64,000 nt of DNA from Methylomonas koyamae (GTDB taxonomy: Bacteria > Pseudomonadota > Gammaproteobacteria > Methylococcales > Methylomonadaceae). How positions within the stretch are numbered: the first letter of the stretch is position 1; every line of letters begins with the position of its first letter. The position numbers and the translations under genes were made by a program. The stretch lies in the NCBI RefSeq assembly GCF_001644025.1, contig NZ_LUUK01000177.1, positions 62,001 through 126,000 of the forward strand, given 5' to 3'. Positions 44,329 to 53,163 of this stretch are shown one piece after another. Below the pieces are notes generated by a model. The model saw nothing but the letters and a program-made list of their open reading frames with translations, searched no databases and was not told the DNA's origin.

Positions 44329-45515
44329 GATCGTTCTCCCGTTGCGGCAGGCAGTTTCCGTTCATGAACCAGCAGACGGTTACCGGATTGTTCGACGACA
44401 GCCGGCACATGCTGTAATTGAAATCGGCTGCGCACATCTGGCGTCAGTAGATACACCGGTGCCTGAAGCGCGGTCTCCAGACGCTTGAAACTGTCCCAAC
44501 CTTCCTGACGCGGGAGCGACGTGGCCAAGTACATGATCCGAGCCTGTTTGTCCTGGCAGGACTGATGCCGAATCAGCTCAAATTGAGCCGGCTCCGTGGC
44601 ATCGAACACCATCAGGCATAAGCCAAACGGCATCTTGTCCAACGGATTGACGGTTTGTCCGGCTCGGATGATCAGCTGTCCATTGGGTGCCGTCAGATCG
44701 CGCGGGGCGGTGATGGTCAGATCTACGATCCGTTCACGATCGGCCTGAGCCGTGGGTAAGTCTTCGAATTTTTGTTGTCCCCAAAATCTCTCAATAGCTT
44801 GTCGTTGCTTTTGTTTCCAGTCGATGGCCGCCATCCGGCGTTTGATCTCTTCGAGCAAGTCGATTTCAGCAATCTCGCCGACATCGCCCAAGGTTCCCAA
44901 ATCACCCTGTTTGCCGGTTTTGAGTTGCTCGTCCAGCCAAGACAGACTGGCGACACCTCGAACGTGTAAACTGGTTTTACCGTCCTGTTCGACGACGATG
45001 TCAGGCACAGATGAAACCGACCAGCGCTGAAATCGGGTGGGATCGATGACGATGTTGGGCAGAGGATCAATACCTTTCAGCAAGCGTTTGAGGTCGGCCA
45101 TCAACGCCGGTAGTTTTTGGCTGGGCTTTGGACCGCGAAACACCAGCAACACATCGTCTCGGCCTGCGGCTTCTTCAAAGATGCCTTTCAGCGCGGACTC
45201 ACCCAGCGAGAAGGACACAAACAATTGCGTGAGTGGTTTGTTCAAAGGGACTGTCGGCAGGCCACTTGTCGATAGCGCCTCTGTTTGGATCGTCTTCGAG
45301 GCTTCCATAACTTGTTGCGCATGACGTTTTACATCCAACTGTTCCGACTGACCATACAACCACTCCGGTCGAGGCTGGCCTTCTAAGGCTTTCAAAATCG
45401 CCTGAGAGCGTTGCAGCCACGCTTCTTCAGCCTGAATCGTTTGCACACCGAACCAGCAGAGCAAACAGACCACCGACTGACGCCAAGGATTTTGTGGGAG
45501 CTCAAAACAACGCAT
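44325..45515 (-). CDS. traW: TrbC-TraW fusion protein
   Basis: 396 residues from ATG 45515 (MRCFELPQNP), with GGACGG upstream; signal peptide to about residue 30. The N-terminal half carries the F-type TrbC motif (LFVSFSLGESALKGIFEEAA and VFRGPKPSQKL). The C-terminal half contains the TraW segment (ITAPRDLTAPNGQLIIRAGQ, VNPLDKMPF). F plasmids encode these two as separate proteins, while SXT- and IncA/C-type elements have the fused form. Periplasmic, needed for pilus assembly. It overlaps the upstream peptidase gene by 14 bases. Confidence 0.9.
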   Translation of the reverse strand: MRCFELPQNPWRQSVVCLLCWFGVQTIQAEEAWLQRSQAILKALEGQPRPEWLYGQSEQLDVKRHAQQVMEASKTIQTEALSTSGLPTVPLNKPLTQLFVSFSLGESALKGIFEEAAGRDDVLLVFRGPKPSQKLPALMADLKRLLKGIDPLPNIVIDPTRFQRWSVSSVPDIVVEQDGKTSLHVRGVASLSWLDEQLKTGKQGDLGTLGDVGEIAEIDLLEEIKRRMAAIDWKQKQRQAIERFWGQQKFEDLPTAQADRERIVDLTITAPRDLTAPNGQLIIRAGQTVNPLDKMPFGLCLMVFDATEPAQFELIRHQSCQDKQARIMYLATSLPRQEGWDSFKRLETALQAPVYLLTPDVRSRFQLQHVPAVVEQSGNRLLVHERKLPAATGERS

Positions 45516-46047
45516 AGGCCCGTCCAATGACTTGATGGTCGTAGACATAGCCCCAGTAACGCGAATCGAAGCTTTTGTCGGTTTGCCCGGTCACCCAATA
45601 CGCGGCGGGTGGGATCGTTTCATGGCGGTTAAAACGGGTAGCCGGCTTTTGGAGTTTCTCGGTCAACGGCAAGCCATCTATGATCCGTTCACCGTTGATC
45701 GTGGTGAGCTGCGGATCGACGTGAATGGTGTCGCCCGTGACGCCGGCGGCGATTTTGACGATGATCTGGCCATCCTTGAAAAACGGTGCCATGCGCTCGG
45801 CGCGAAAGGCAATTAAGTCGCCGCGCCAGATGTCTTTGTTGTGAGTGTCGATCAGGTACACCCATTTGTCCGGCAGGCAGCGATCGACCTGGTCGTCGCC
45901 GCCGATCAGAAAGCGTTGACCGATATAGCGCTCCACGGCCAGCACGAGTAACAAAATTGGTACCGACTTGAGCAGAAATTGGCTTAAACGCGGTCGAGAA
46001 TGGGCCCGTGGTTTGTTCATACGTTTAGCGTCCGGCTTGTCGAACAT
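45502..46047 (-). CDS. trhF: S26-family signal peptidase of the transfer system (TrhF-like)
   Basis: 181 residues from ATG 46047, placed 5 bases after GGAGG. One N-terminal membrane helix (FLLKSVPILLLVLAVERYIG). The S26 fold is recognisable from DIWRGDLIAF, the Lys box GQIIVKIAAGVTGDTI and the C-terminal box DSRYWGYVYDHQVIGRAYALF without its first residues. The expected catalytic Ser region reads QVDRCLPDKWVYLID, with Cys where the Ser would lie. It is thought to process the pilin (TraA) or other transfer proteins. Same operon position as trhF of SXT-type elements. Confidence 0.85.
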   Translation of the reverse strand: MFDKPDAKRMNKPRAHSRPRLSQFLLKSVPILLLVLAVERYIGQRFLIGGDDQVDRCLPDKWVYLIDTHNKDIWRGDLIAFRAERMAPFFKDGQIIVKIAAGVTGDTIHVDPQLTTINGERIIDGLPLTEKLQKPATRFNRHETIPPAAYWVTGQTDKSFDSRYWGYVYDHQVIGRAYALF

Positions 46048-46342
46048 AGACATCCTCCGGCGCAGCCACCACCGCAGTCGAATCGATCACCAGATAACCC
46101 GCATCACTGAGTTTTTTGGCTTGGCCCTGCCAGTCATCGACGATCTTGGCCATTTGCTCCTGGCTGGCGTTGGGCGGTATCGATTGAATCAATTTGGCTC
46201 TGTCGAACACGAATACCGGCGTCACCAAATTCAAGCGTTCTAAGGGCTGTTGTAATTGCTGTTGCGCAGCCAACCAGCCACCGAGACATCCCAGACAAGC
46301 CGCGATTAAAACGGTGCTGAGCCATTGTGATTTAGCGTCCAT
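46025..46342 (-). CDS. trbI: TrbI-like type-F transfer protein
   Basis: 105 residues from ATG 46342 (MDAKSQWLST). One N-terminal signal anchor (WLSTVLIAACLGCLGGWLAA), then a short periplasmic domain with VTPVFVFDRAKLIQSIPPNA, characteristic of F-type TrbI, a small inner-membrane protein affecting pilus growth and retraction. It overlaps the traC end upstream and the peptidase start downstream. Symbol assigned by motif and position. Confidence 0.75.
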   Translation of the reverse strand: MDAKSQWLSTVLIAACLGCLGGWLAAQQQLQQPLERLNLVTPVFVFDRAKLIQSIPPNASQEQMAKIVDDWQGQAKKLSDAGYLVIDSTAVVAAPEDVYVRQAGR

Positions 46343-48746
46343 GATTCAACTCCCGTGTTTTAGACTGGCGGCTGTCAATGAGTTGTTGAATGGCATCGCC
46401 CAGACTCAAACCTTGCCGGCGCAGTTGCTTCAAGGCGTTGACGTCTTCGGGTTTGGTCGAGAACAGAATCCGTTTAAAGGGATCAACGATCAGTCGGCCG
46501 ATACCGGAACCCATCTCGGTGATGAAGAAGATTTCAGAATAGGCACCGGGCAAGGTATGTACGGTTTTTAGTAACTCGTAGCCGCCATCCGAAAGTGGCA
46601 ATCGTCGATCCTGCTTCATGCCTTCAATGACTTCGGCTTTTTGACCGAGCAAATACATATTGGCTGAGTTCTCGACGATGGCTCGGCCTGCGGCGTTGCG
46701 GTACAAGTCGTTCACAGACTGGGTAATGGTCACGGCTGCCCCGCCGTATTTGCGAAACCGCCGATAGCCATGTTCCATAAACTTGGCCACATCGCCTTCG
46801 GTGAGCAAATCCCAGGCTTCGTCGATAATGACGATCTTGGGACGGTTGCGCTCGCCCAGATACATTTCCTGCTGGATTTGGTAGATCAGTTGCAGCAATA
46901 CGACTTGTTGCAGATGCTTGCGGCCCTTGAGCTCCTCTAGTTCCAGCACGGTAAAGTCATTGGTGAACTTGGCGTTGTTGTGGCCATTGAAGTAGCGACC
47001 GTATTCGCCTTGAGTGGTAAACGGAAACAACTGTTCGCCGACATCTTTTAAACGTTGATCGTTTTCAGCGCAGAGCTGCCGGGCAATGTCGTCGACGGAC
47101 ATGGCCTGAGCCTTTTCGGTCCAGAGTTGTTTTAATATCCGCTTCAGACCAGCCGTCTGGAAATCGGTTAGTTTCTCGGTCGGTGCCGCCATCTGGCTGA
47201 CCAATCCGGCCAGCATGTCAGCTTCTTCCTCGAAGTTCTGCACGATTTCAAACGGGTTCATGCAGATGCCGGAGCCGTGGGTGAATTTAACGAAATCGCC
47301 TTCCAGCACCTCACAGAGGTTTTCATAGGAGCGACCGACATCGATCGCCCAGATTTGTGCGCCTTCGGTCAGGTAGCTGACGATGATTTCATTGGTCAGA
47401 AACGATTTGCCTTTACCCGATTCGGCAGCGATACACAGGTTGTAATTGCCAGTGGTATCAAACAGCGATACGGCCATGTGTTCGCCGTTACGCGACACAA
47501 AATTCAACGTCGGCGTACCGGTGCCGGCCCAATCGCCGAATAGCGGTAACAACGGAATCGCATGGCGAGTGGCCAGGGTGCGGTAACGTTTTAGATCGGC
47601 GATCGCTGAACGCTCGGGCCCAAACGGCAAACAATTCAGGAAAAACGGCAGGCAGAAATACTTGTCTTCCAAGAGTTGAAAGCCAAGTTCCCGAAAATAC
47701 ACCCGCGCATTCGAAACGGCTGCGGCTTCTTCGGCTTCGTCGCAAAACAGCAGCACGCCGAAATAGGCTCGGATTGGCCGATCACCGTCGCGGTAGGCGT
47801 CGAACAACACGTCGAAATGGTGTTTACGCTGCACCAGGACTGGTAAAAAGCGTGCAATCGGCGTATTGACCTGGTTGGTGATGAATTGCCGCACACCTTC
47901 CTGGTGGGTACGGGTCGATTCAGCGTCCGGGTAATGCAGGGTCAAGCTGAGCAAGGTGTTTTGCCGAATGCCTCGGGTACCGGACAGAATGTCGCCCAGA
48001 TAACTTTTGGCGCTGCCAAAGTAAAAATGATCGGGTGTGCGTTTGGCAGATAAAGTCTTGACGCGTTTAATCCCGAGCCATAGACCTTTTTCATCGAGTT
48101 CGAGCGCGTTGTCGTAATCCAGCAATTGGTCGCGGATCAGTTGGGTCGGATCGCATTCGGGTACGACGCGGTCTTTCCAGCCGGCATCGAGCTGCCAGTT
48201 GAGCAGCGTGTTGAGGATGCGGACATACTGATCGGCTCCCAATATTTCCGGATACAAGCCTATGGTCGACAGCGATTGCTGGGTGGCCAATTGCAATTCG
48301 CTGGCTCGACGGATGTCGGCTTCACTCGGCCGGGGGGAGGCCATCGGTAGTTTGACCGTGACCAGAATGTGGCTGCGCCGCAATCGGGCGCCCGAAATCG
48401 CTTCCGGCGCTTTGTGGGTGCCGCGCCGAAGAAAATCGATACTGGCCTGAGTCATGGTTTTATAGGTCGGCTTTTGCTGCTTCAAGCGTCGGGTCTGCAT
48501 TATGGCCAGCGATTCTTCGATGTCCGGCGAGGTCCACAGTGAAACTTGTAATAGCGTTTCGGGCGGCCAGTCCTGATTCAGCAACACATTGACCCGCGCG
48601 GAAACACTGGCATCGGCACCCGTCATCGGCCGGCATAGAAAGCCGAAGCCAATGCTGCTATCGGCCATCAAGAACAGATGATGGTCGTATTCATAAGCCA
48701 GTATCGGGAACAGCTGATCGGCACGGGGGCGTTGCGCGGTGGTCAT
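46332..48746 (-). CDS. traC: TraC, type IV secretion ATPase (VirB4 class)
   Basis: 804 residues from ATG 48746 (MTTAQRPRAD), with GAGGA 8 bases upstream; the longer ORF to 48830 is not supported. Walker A ESGKGKSFLTNEI at about 440, Walker B KIVIIDEAWDLL, and a conserved ITQSVNDLYRN segment. TraC energises pilus assembly at the inner membrane. Its start overlaps the stop of the PLMP/RRXRR mini-protein (ATGA), so translation of the two is coupled. Confidence 0.95.
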   Translation of the reverse strand: MTTAQRPRADQLFPILAYEYDHHLFLMADSSIGFGFLCRPMTGADASVSARVNVLLNQDWPPETLLQVSLWTSPDIEESLAIMQTRRLKQQKPTYKTMTQASIDFLRRGTHKAPEAISGARLRRSHILVTVKLPMASPRPSEADIRRASELQLATQQSLSTIGLYPEILGADQYVRILNTLLNWQLDAGWKDRVVPECDPTQLIRDQLLDYDNALELDEKGLWLGIKRVKTLSAKRTPDHFYFGSAKSYLGDILSGTRGIRQNTLLSLTLHYPDAESTRTHQEGVRQFITNQVNTPIARFLPVLVQRKHHFDVLFDAYRDGDRPIRAYFGVLLFCDEAEEAAAVSNARVYFRELGFQLLEDKYFCLPFFLNCLPFGPERSAIADLKRYRTLATRHAIPLLPLFGDWAGTGTPTLNFVSRNGEHMAVSLFDTTGNYNLCIAAESGKGKSFLTNEIIVSYLTEGAQIWAIDVGRSYENLCEVLEGDFVKFTHGSGICMNPFEIVQNFEEEADMLAGLVSQMAAPTEKLTDFQTAGLKRILKQLWTEKAQAMSVDDIARQLCAENDQRLKDVGEQLFPFTTQGEYGRYFNGHNNAKFTNDFTVLELEELKGRKHLQQVVLLQLIYQIQQEMYLGERNRPKIVIIDEAWDLLTEGDVAKFMEHGYRRFRKYGGAAVTITQSVNDLYRNAAGRAIVENSANMYLLGQKAEVIEGMKQDRRLPLSDGGYELLKTVHTLPGAYSEIFFITEMGSGIGRLIVDPFKRILFSTKPEDVNALKQLRRQGLSLGDAIQQLIDSRQSKTRELNHGR

Positions 48747-49000
48747 GGGGTGGTTTCCTCGGCATACAGTTGTTGCATGGCTTCGGTCTGATGCTCGGCA
48801 TGCAGGCGAATCGTAAAGGGATGTCGGCAAACCCGAATCACGCGTTTTTTGCGTAACAACTCTCGCGCCCTGGCTGGATGGCAGGGGTTGAGCGGGTGGC
48901 CATTGGCGGCTTGAACCTGAACGGTTCTGCCGTCTTTGAGGCAGCGCGACGGGCGACGGTTGCCCATCGCAGTCTCGGTATCCGATAAGTCACCGGTCAT
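48743..49000 (-). CDS. Stand-alone PLMP/RRXRR-domain mini-protein
   Basis: 85 residues from ATG 49000. The core HPLNPCHPARARELLRKKRV followed by RHPFTIRL matches the RRXRR (PLMP) domain that normally forms the N terminus of IscB-type and HNH nucleases. Here nothing follows it: no RuvC, bridge helix or HNH motif, and the stop overlaps the traC start (ATGA). Upstream lies the pilin gene traA, 11 bases away. Because the ORF is tightly packed between two transfer genes it is very likely expressed. Function unknown; a nucleic-acid-binding accessory is a guess. The ORF extends upstream to 49369 only as a shadow of traA. Confidence 0.75.
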   Translation of the reverse strand: MTGDLSDTETAMGNRRPSRCLKDGRTVQVQAANGHPLNPCHPARARELLRKKRVIRVCRHPFTIRLHAEHQTEAMQQLYAEETTP

Positions 49001-49011
49001 AATGGACAACC

Positions 49012-49311
49012 TTAAATCGTCGCGGTGACGATGTTGGTGATGATGGTCGGTGCCGCAAACAGGCCGACACCGCTGGCAATCCCGAGCACAAAACCCATGA
49101 TGCTGCCGCGCACGACACCGGCGACCAGACCGACGATGACAAACACGATGGCAATGATGCGGCCGAGCAAGCCTTCGACCCAGCCAGTCAGCAAGGTCCA
49201 GACGTTGTTGAACTCGGTACCGCCGGCACCGGCCATGGCGTCGGATGCCATCAACATAAAAAATAACGATGCCAGGGCTACCAAGACCCCGGTTCGAGTG
49301 GACGATTTCAT
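49012..49311 (-). CDS. traA: Conjugative pilin TraA
   Basis: 99 residues from ATG 49311. Signal peptide MKSSTRTGVLVALASLFFML, cleavage likely after MAG or AMA, then a short hydrophilic stretch and two hydrophobic helices (IIAIVFVIVGLVAGVV; GFVLGIASGVGLFAA), the layout of F-type pilin subunits. It lies between traV and the mini-protein, with a 130-base gap upstream that has no other gene. The symbol follows SXT and IncA/C synteny. Confidence 0.85.
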   Translation of the reverse strand: MKSSTRTGVLVALASLFFMLMASDAMAGAGGTEFNNVWTLLTGWVEGLLGRIIAIVFVIVGLVAGVVRGSIMGFVLGIASGVGLFAAPTIITNIVTATI

Positions 49312-49442
49312 TCAAACGACCTCGATTGTTAAGAAAAGGACAGTTGCCCGTCCGGCCTCGGAAATGCAATTCCGGCGCTTGTTAAGCGGTTGCCCGCTGA
49401 ATCTCGCAGATGGTGTGGCCTGCGGTGAAAAGGGATGATGGA

Positions 49443-49958
49443 TCAGGGCAATTGTTTGCCTAATCGGTTTGCCGGATTGTCATCTTCAGGGGTATCGACG
49501 GTCGGCCGCTTCTCTGACGGACGTTGCTCGATTTGTAAAGGAATCAACGACGAATTGGTTGTCGGTGCCGCCTTGCCGATCATCCAACGCCGGGGTTCCA
49601 GTTCGGTGTAGACGTAGTTGGACACCATCAAATCGCCCTCAGCATCTTCCCAAGGCGCGATCCAGATGCGCATCACCTGGGATGGCGTCCGAATCGGCGT
49701 GGGATCTTCGATCTTGGGCACGAGTTGTTGTAACGGTGTTGCGAGTGCCGGTTTTGAGATTGGCTCTGATTTCTGGCTATTTTCCGGAGGGGCTTCCGGC
49801 AACGCCGTATTGGTCACCTGGTAGGCCTGCGTCGTCGACAGACAGCTGGGTTCGTCCGGCATGCCTTTACAGCCGTAGTCGGTGGTGGCGCAACCGGTGG
49901 TTAACACCATCAGCAACAGGCCGATGAAAATCAGGGAATTTGGGTGCATGGGTTTCAA
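49443..49958 (-). CDS. traV: TraV-like outer-membrane lipoprotein
   Basis: 171 residues if started at TTG 49958 (GGAG 8 bases upstream, TTGA overlap with dsbC); ATG 49949 is an alternative. Lipobox LLMVLTTGC gives a lipoprotein anchored at Cys near 23, followed by a second Cys pair (GCKGMPDEPSC), as in TraV. TraV forms the outer-membrane core with TraK and TraB. The C-terminal region is Pro/Thr-rich with no further motif. Confidence 0.87.
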   Translation of the reverse strand: MKPMHPNSLIFIGLLLMVLTTGCATTDYGCKGMPDEPSCLSTTQAYQVTNTALPEAPPENSQKSEPISKPALATPLQQLVPKIEDPTPIRTPSQVMRIWIAPWEDAEGDLMVSNYVYTELEPRRWMIGKAAPTTNSSLIPLQIEQRPSEKRPTVDTPEDDNPANRLGKQLP

Positions 49959-50779
49959 GGCTGTTTCTCCGGTGCATTGGCGTTTTGGGTGTTTGTAGAG
50001 GGTGTCGTTGCCAGACTGGGCGACGGTTTCGGTTTATCGGCCAACCAATCGGCTAACACCTCGGGTGCGCCACTGTGCGTGCGGCCGTCAGGAGCAATCA
50101 GAAATGGCACACCCTTCAAATCGAACAACTTGGCGGTGACCACGGCCTTTTGCAGTGGCTCTTTGTTGCACTGAACCGGTGGTTCGGTCGGCAAGCCCGC
50201 GTAATCCTGTTTCAATAGTCGGTCGCGCACGGTGTCTTTGGCCTTGGTATCGCTGGATCCCAACTGACACGCCAGTTGCACGACGATGTTTTGCGATTCG
50301 GGACCGAGGATGGGGACCATCACCAGTTTGAAGGTGTATTGGTCTTCCAAGGCTTGCAGGTCTTTCATGACCTTGCCGCAGTATGGGCAACGCGGATCGA
50401 TGAATACCAGCACCTGGCCTTTGCCGTGACCAACCGTCACGGCGCCGAGATCGTCAGCCTTGAGTTTCATCCGAGATAGATCGATGCGGTTGGCGATTTT
50501 GTCGATATCCGCCAGTTCCTTGATCTCCTGCTGAGTCCAGATGTCCATCAATTTGCCGCCGTAGAAGGCAAAGCGGCCATTGCTGGAAATGAACACCGTC
50601 TGTTCGCCGGTTTTGACCATCTTCAGGCCCGAGATCGGCAAGTCCTGCATGCCGTCGATTTTGATCGACAGCAAGCCGGCGGCAATGTCCGAGACCGGCT
50701 GCTTTTGCGGATTGGCAGCCATGGCCATGGAGGCACTGAATAGCGTGGCTATCAATAAAGAAATTTGGCGTAGCGTCAT
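49955..50779 (-). CDS. dsbC: DsbC-like periplasmic disulfide isomerase
   Basis: 274 residues with signal peptide MTLRQISLLIATLFSASMAM. Thioredoxin-fold active site CPYC (C131-C134 in FIDPRCPYCGKVMKDL) after an N-terminal dimerisation domain. In these elements DsbC helps fold the cysteine-rich transfer proteins TraU and TraN, encoded in the same operon (inference from family roles). In SXT elements dsbC lies after traA; here it sits between traB and traV, a rearranged order. A C-terminal Pro/Thr-rich tail is present. Confidence 0.93.
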   Translation of the reverse strand: MTLRQISLLIATLFSASMAMAANPQKQPVSDIAAGLLSIKIDGMQDLPISGLKMVKTGEQTVFISSNGRFAFYGGKLMDIWTQQEIKELADIDKIANRIDLSRMKLKADDLGAVTVGHGKGQVLVFIDPRCPYCGKVMKDLQALEDQYTFKLVMVPILGPESQNIVVQLACQLGSSDTKAKDTVRDRLLKQDYAGLPTEPPVQCNKEPLQKAVVTAKLFDLKGVPFLIAPDGRTHSGAPEVLADWLADKPKPSPSLATTPSTNTQNANAPEKQP

Positions 50780-50806
50780 AACGACCTTTGGAGTTGGGTT
50801 AAAGAA

Positions 50807-52186
50807 TCAGCTCGGCGACTTCAGCTTCAGTGCCGTGCCTTTTTGCACGATGAAGTTGACCTGGCGGGTGGCGTCGACTTCGATGACCGGGTAAATCTCT
50901 TCGGCCATGTCCATGTAAAAATGTGACAGGCGTTCCATGGCGTAACCGGCGCCTTTTAACGCACCGCCTTCCATCGACTGCGAGGAAAACGCGCTTTGAA
51001 ACGGTGTAGTACCGGAAAGCGCCCCCAGACCGCCGGTCATCAATATTGGAATCTGATTGCGGCCGAAGGCATCGGAAAAGCCGCGCAGGAAGCCCGCCAT
51101 CATGGATTGGGCGAGTAGCGCGCCTTGTTTGGAAACGACGCGGCCACGTACACCGTTTTTACCGTCTTCGCCGGTGGCGTAGGCATTCATCGGGACTTCG
51201 ATTACGCCACCGTCCTGGCGTACGCAGGAAAAGGTCTCGCCGCGAAAATAGGCGCGCTCGGCACTCAAATCTCCAAAGCCGGCGGCCAGCAGAAAGCACT
51301 CGCGCACATCGGCATGGAAACGGTTGGGCAAGATGGCTTCCTTCTTGATCCGGAACAGCACCGGCATGGGTTCTTTCTTGGCTTTGCGGCCGGTCGGGGC
51401 ATCGAGACCATTCAACAACACACCGGTTAAAATGCTGCCGGCAGGGATGAAGACGTCGCTGTTGGCGTGGCCTTGCTGCGGCCGGGCGTGAGCGTTGGTC
51501 GGGGCTGCGTCTTTGTCTTTACCATTGGCGAGGTCGGTACCTTCCTGGATAACCCGAATCTGCATCGCCGCCGGCGCCTGGCTATTGGCTCGTGCTCCTG
51601 AGACGCCGGTATTGCTAGCAGTCGGTGCGGGAATAGCGGCTTGCTCGAACACGCGATTGAGATCGTCTTGCCCGTTGTCGAACGGCAACTTGCTCGGGCG
51701 GCGGTATGACGGTCTTCCCGGTGCCGTTGGCTCCACGGCAGGTTGATTGGCGTCGCCAGGGTTGCCAGCCACTGCCGTTGTAGACGCTTTGTTCTTCAAC
51801 GTCTCAACTTCACCGGTGACCGCTTGAAGCTTGGCTTCATAGGCTTCCCGCTCAGCGGTGGTCCATTGTTTGAAACGCGTTTCGTCGGATTGCTGTTCGC
51901 GCTTTTGTTGTTCCTCGATAGCCGCCAGACGGCGGGCTTGTTCCTCGTTCTTCTGCAGCAGGTCGCGCAATTGCGCAGAAATGCCGTCGATACCGAGCGA
52001 GCGAGGATCGCTATCAGTCAGAATATGTTGGATGGTCGCTTGTTTACTCAGCGGCTTGCTGACTTCCGGAGTGACGGTGGCCAGCGCGATGATGACGGCC
52101 AACAGCACGGTACCTATGCCGCCGACAGCTAAATTACGTTTGGCGCTCGGGCTCAAGCGTGTCCACCAGGACTCGACGTTGGCCAT
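50807..52186 (-). CDS. traB: Conjugal transfer protein TraB
   Basis: 459 residues. One N-terminal membrane helix (NLAVGGIGTVLLAVIIALAT), a long coiled coil (LRDLLQKNEEQARRLAAIEE onward), a Pro-rich periplasmic linker, then the VirB10-like beta-barrel domain with FIPAGSILTGVLLNGLDAPT and MPVLFRIKKEAILPNRF. TraB spans the envelope and links inner- and outer-membrane complexes. It overlaps traK by one base. Confidence 0.95.
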   Translation of the reverse strand: MANVESWWTRLSPSAKRNLAVGGIGTVLLAVIIALATVTPEVSKPLSKQATIQHILTDSDPRSLGIDGISAQLRDLLQKNEEQARRLAAIEEQQKREQQSDETRFKQWTTAEREAYEAKLQAVTGEVETLKNKASTTAVAGNPGDANQPAVEPTAPGRPSYRRPSKLPFDNGQDDLNRVFEQAAIPAPTASNTGVSGARANSQAPAAMQIRVIQEGTDLANGKDKDAAPTNAHARPQQGHANSDVFIPAGSILTGVLLNGLDAPTGRKAKKEPMPVLFRIKKEAILPNRFHADVRECFLLAAGFGDLSAERAYFRGETFSCVRQDGGVIEVPMNAYATGEDGKNGVRGRVVSKQGALLAQSMMAGFLRGFSDAFGRNQIPILMTGGLGALSGTTPFQSAFSSQSMEGGALKGAGYAMERLSHFYMDMAEEIYPVIEVDATRQVNFIVQKGTALKLKSPS

Positions 52187-53163
52187 TACCGTTGTCCTCC
52201 ATTTAATAATGAAGGACGCAAACTGACTGACGCCTCAGGTAATTGGCGGACCACGACATACAGTTCAGTGGCTTCCTGCGGTTTCAGCACCACGTTGGGC
52301 CAGACCGAGACGGCGAGTACGTCCTGTTGGGTGGTCGCGCAACTGCGTTCGTCGAACTCGAGCATGTCGCCGCCGGTATTTTTGGCTAGTCCCACCAGAA
52401 TCAGCCTGTCCTGGCTTTCCAGAACTTGTCCGGTTTTAATCTGCACGCGGTCTTGCAGGCAGCGAATTTGCTCCTGGGACTTCGGTTCGCGTAGTGAATA
52501 ACCGGCCGGGGTCTTTTGCAAACCCAAATCCCGAAACAGCGCTTTCAGTTGGTTGATGTAAGCTTGTTCCTGCTGGTTGGAGGAGCGACTCGCACTATCG
52601 GTGCGTTGCCATTGATTCAGCAACTGATAGCTGTCCTTATCCAAATCAAGATGGATTTCCCGTGCGGGGATCCGTTTGGGGATCAGGGTGAGCGACAAGG
52701 CAATGTCCTGGTTATCACCTGGCGTGATGTATAACGTGACCGGCGTTTCGTCGGCCGTGGCGACATAGACTATTTTGCCTTTGGTACTGGTGGTGGCTTG
52801 GCTGGTGGTCGTGACCACCGGATGTTCGAAGGGCGTGACCAGGCGATTCAAATGGCCGACTGCAATGGGCATCAGTTCGTTGATGCCGGGTTTGACCGCG
52901 ATGTGCTGGGGACCGATTGAAGTGGCTGATGCTGAGTTTGACGCCGCCGCTTGTTGTTTGGCGGCTTTCAAAACACTGGCATCAACCGGTGGTAACTCGA
53001 TGCCAAAATCGGGCTGCGACGAGACAGCCGGCTGTGATGGGGATGAGGACGACTCTTCGGCTACGGTGGTGACCGGTGGTAATACGGTTACCGGCAAATC
53101 ATCGCCGGCCCAAGCGCCGTTGGCGAGCGAAAGTAATAACCAAGGGTGCAACAATCGTTTCAT
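52186..53163 (-). CDS. traK: TraK-like secretin-related protein
   Basis: 325 residues with a signal peptide (MKRLLHPWLLLSLANGAWA). An N-terminal low-complexity region leads to the TraK/VirB9-like domain (IAVKPGINELMPIAVGHLNR, LVTPFEHP) and a C-terminal beta domain. TraK joins TraV and TraB in the outer-membrane core. ATGA overlap with traE upstream. Confidence 0.92.
   Translation of the reverse strand: MKRLLHPWLLLSLANGAWAGDDLPVTVLPPVTTVAEESSSSPSQPAVSSQPDFGIELPPVDASVLKAAKQQAAASNSASATSIGPQHIAVKPGINELMPIAVGHLNRLVTPFEHPVVTTTSQATTSTKGKIVYVATADETPVTLYITPGDNQDIALSLTLIPKRIPAREIHLDLDKDSYQLLNQWQRTDSASRSSNQQEQAYINQLKALFRDLGLQKTPAGYSLREPKSQEQIRCLQDRVQIKTGQVLESQDRLILVGLAKNTGGDMLEFDERSCATTQQDVLAVSVWPNVVLKPQEATELYVVVRQLPEASVSLRPSLLNGGQR

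Noticed and set aside
49001-49369. N-terminal extension of the PLMP/RRXRR ORF over traA
   Set aside because: It is the out-of-frame shadow of the pilin gene (Arg/His-rich nonsense); the real start is ATG 49000.
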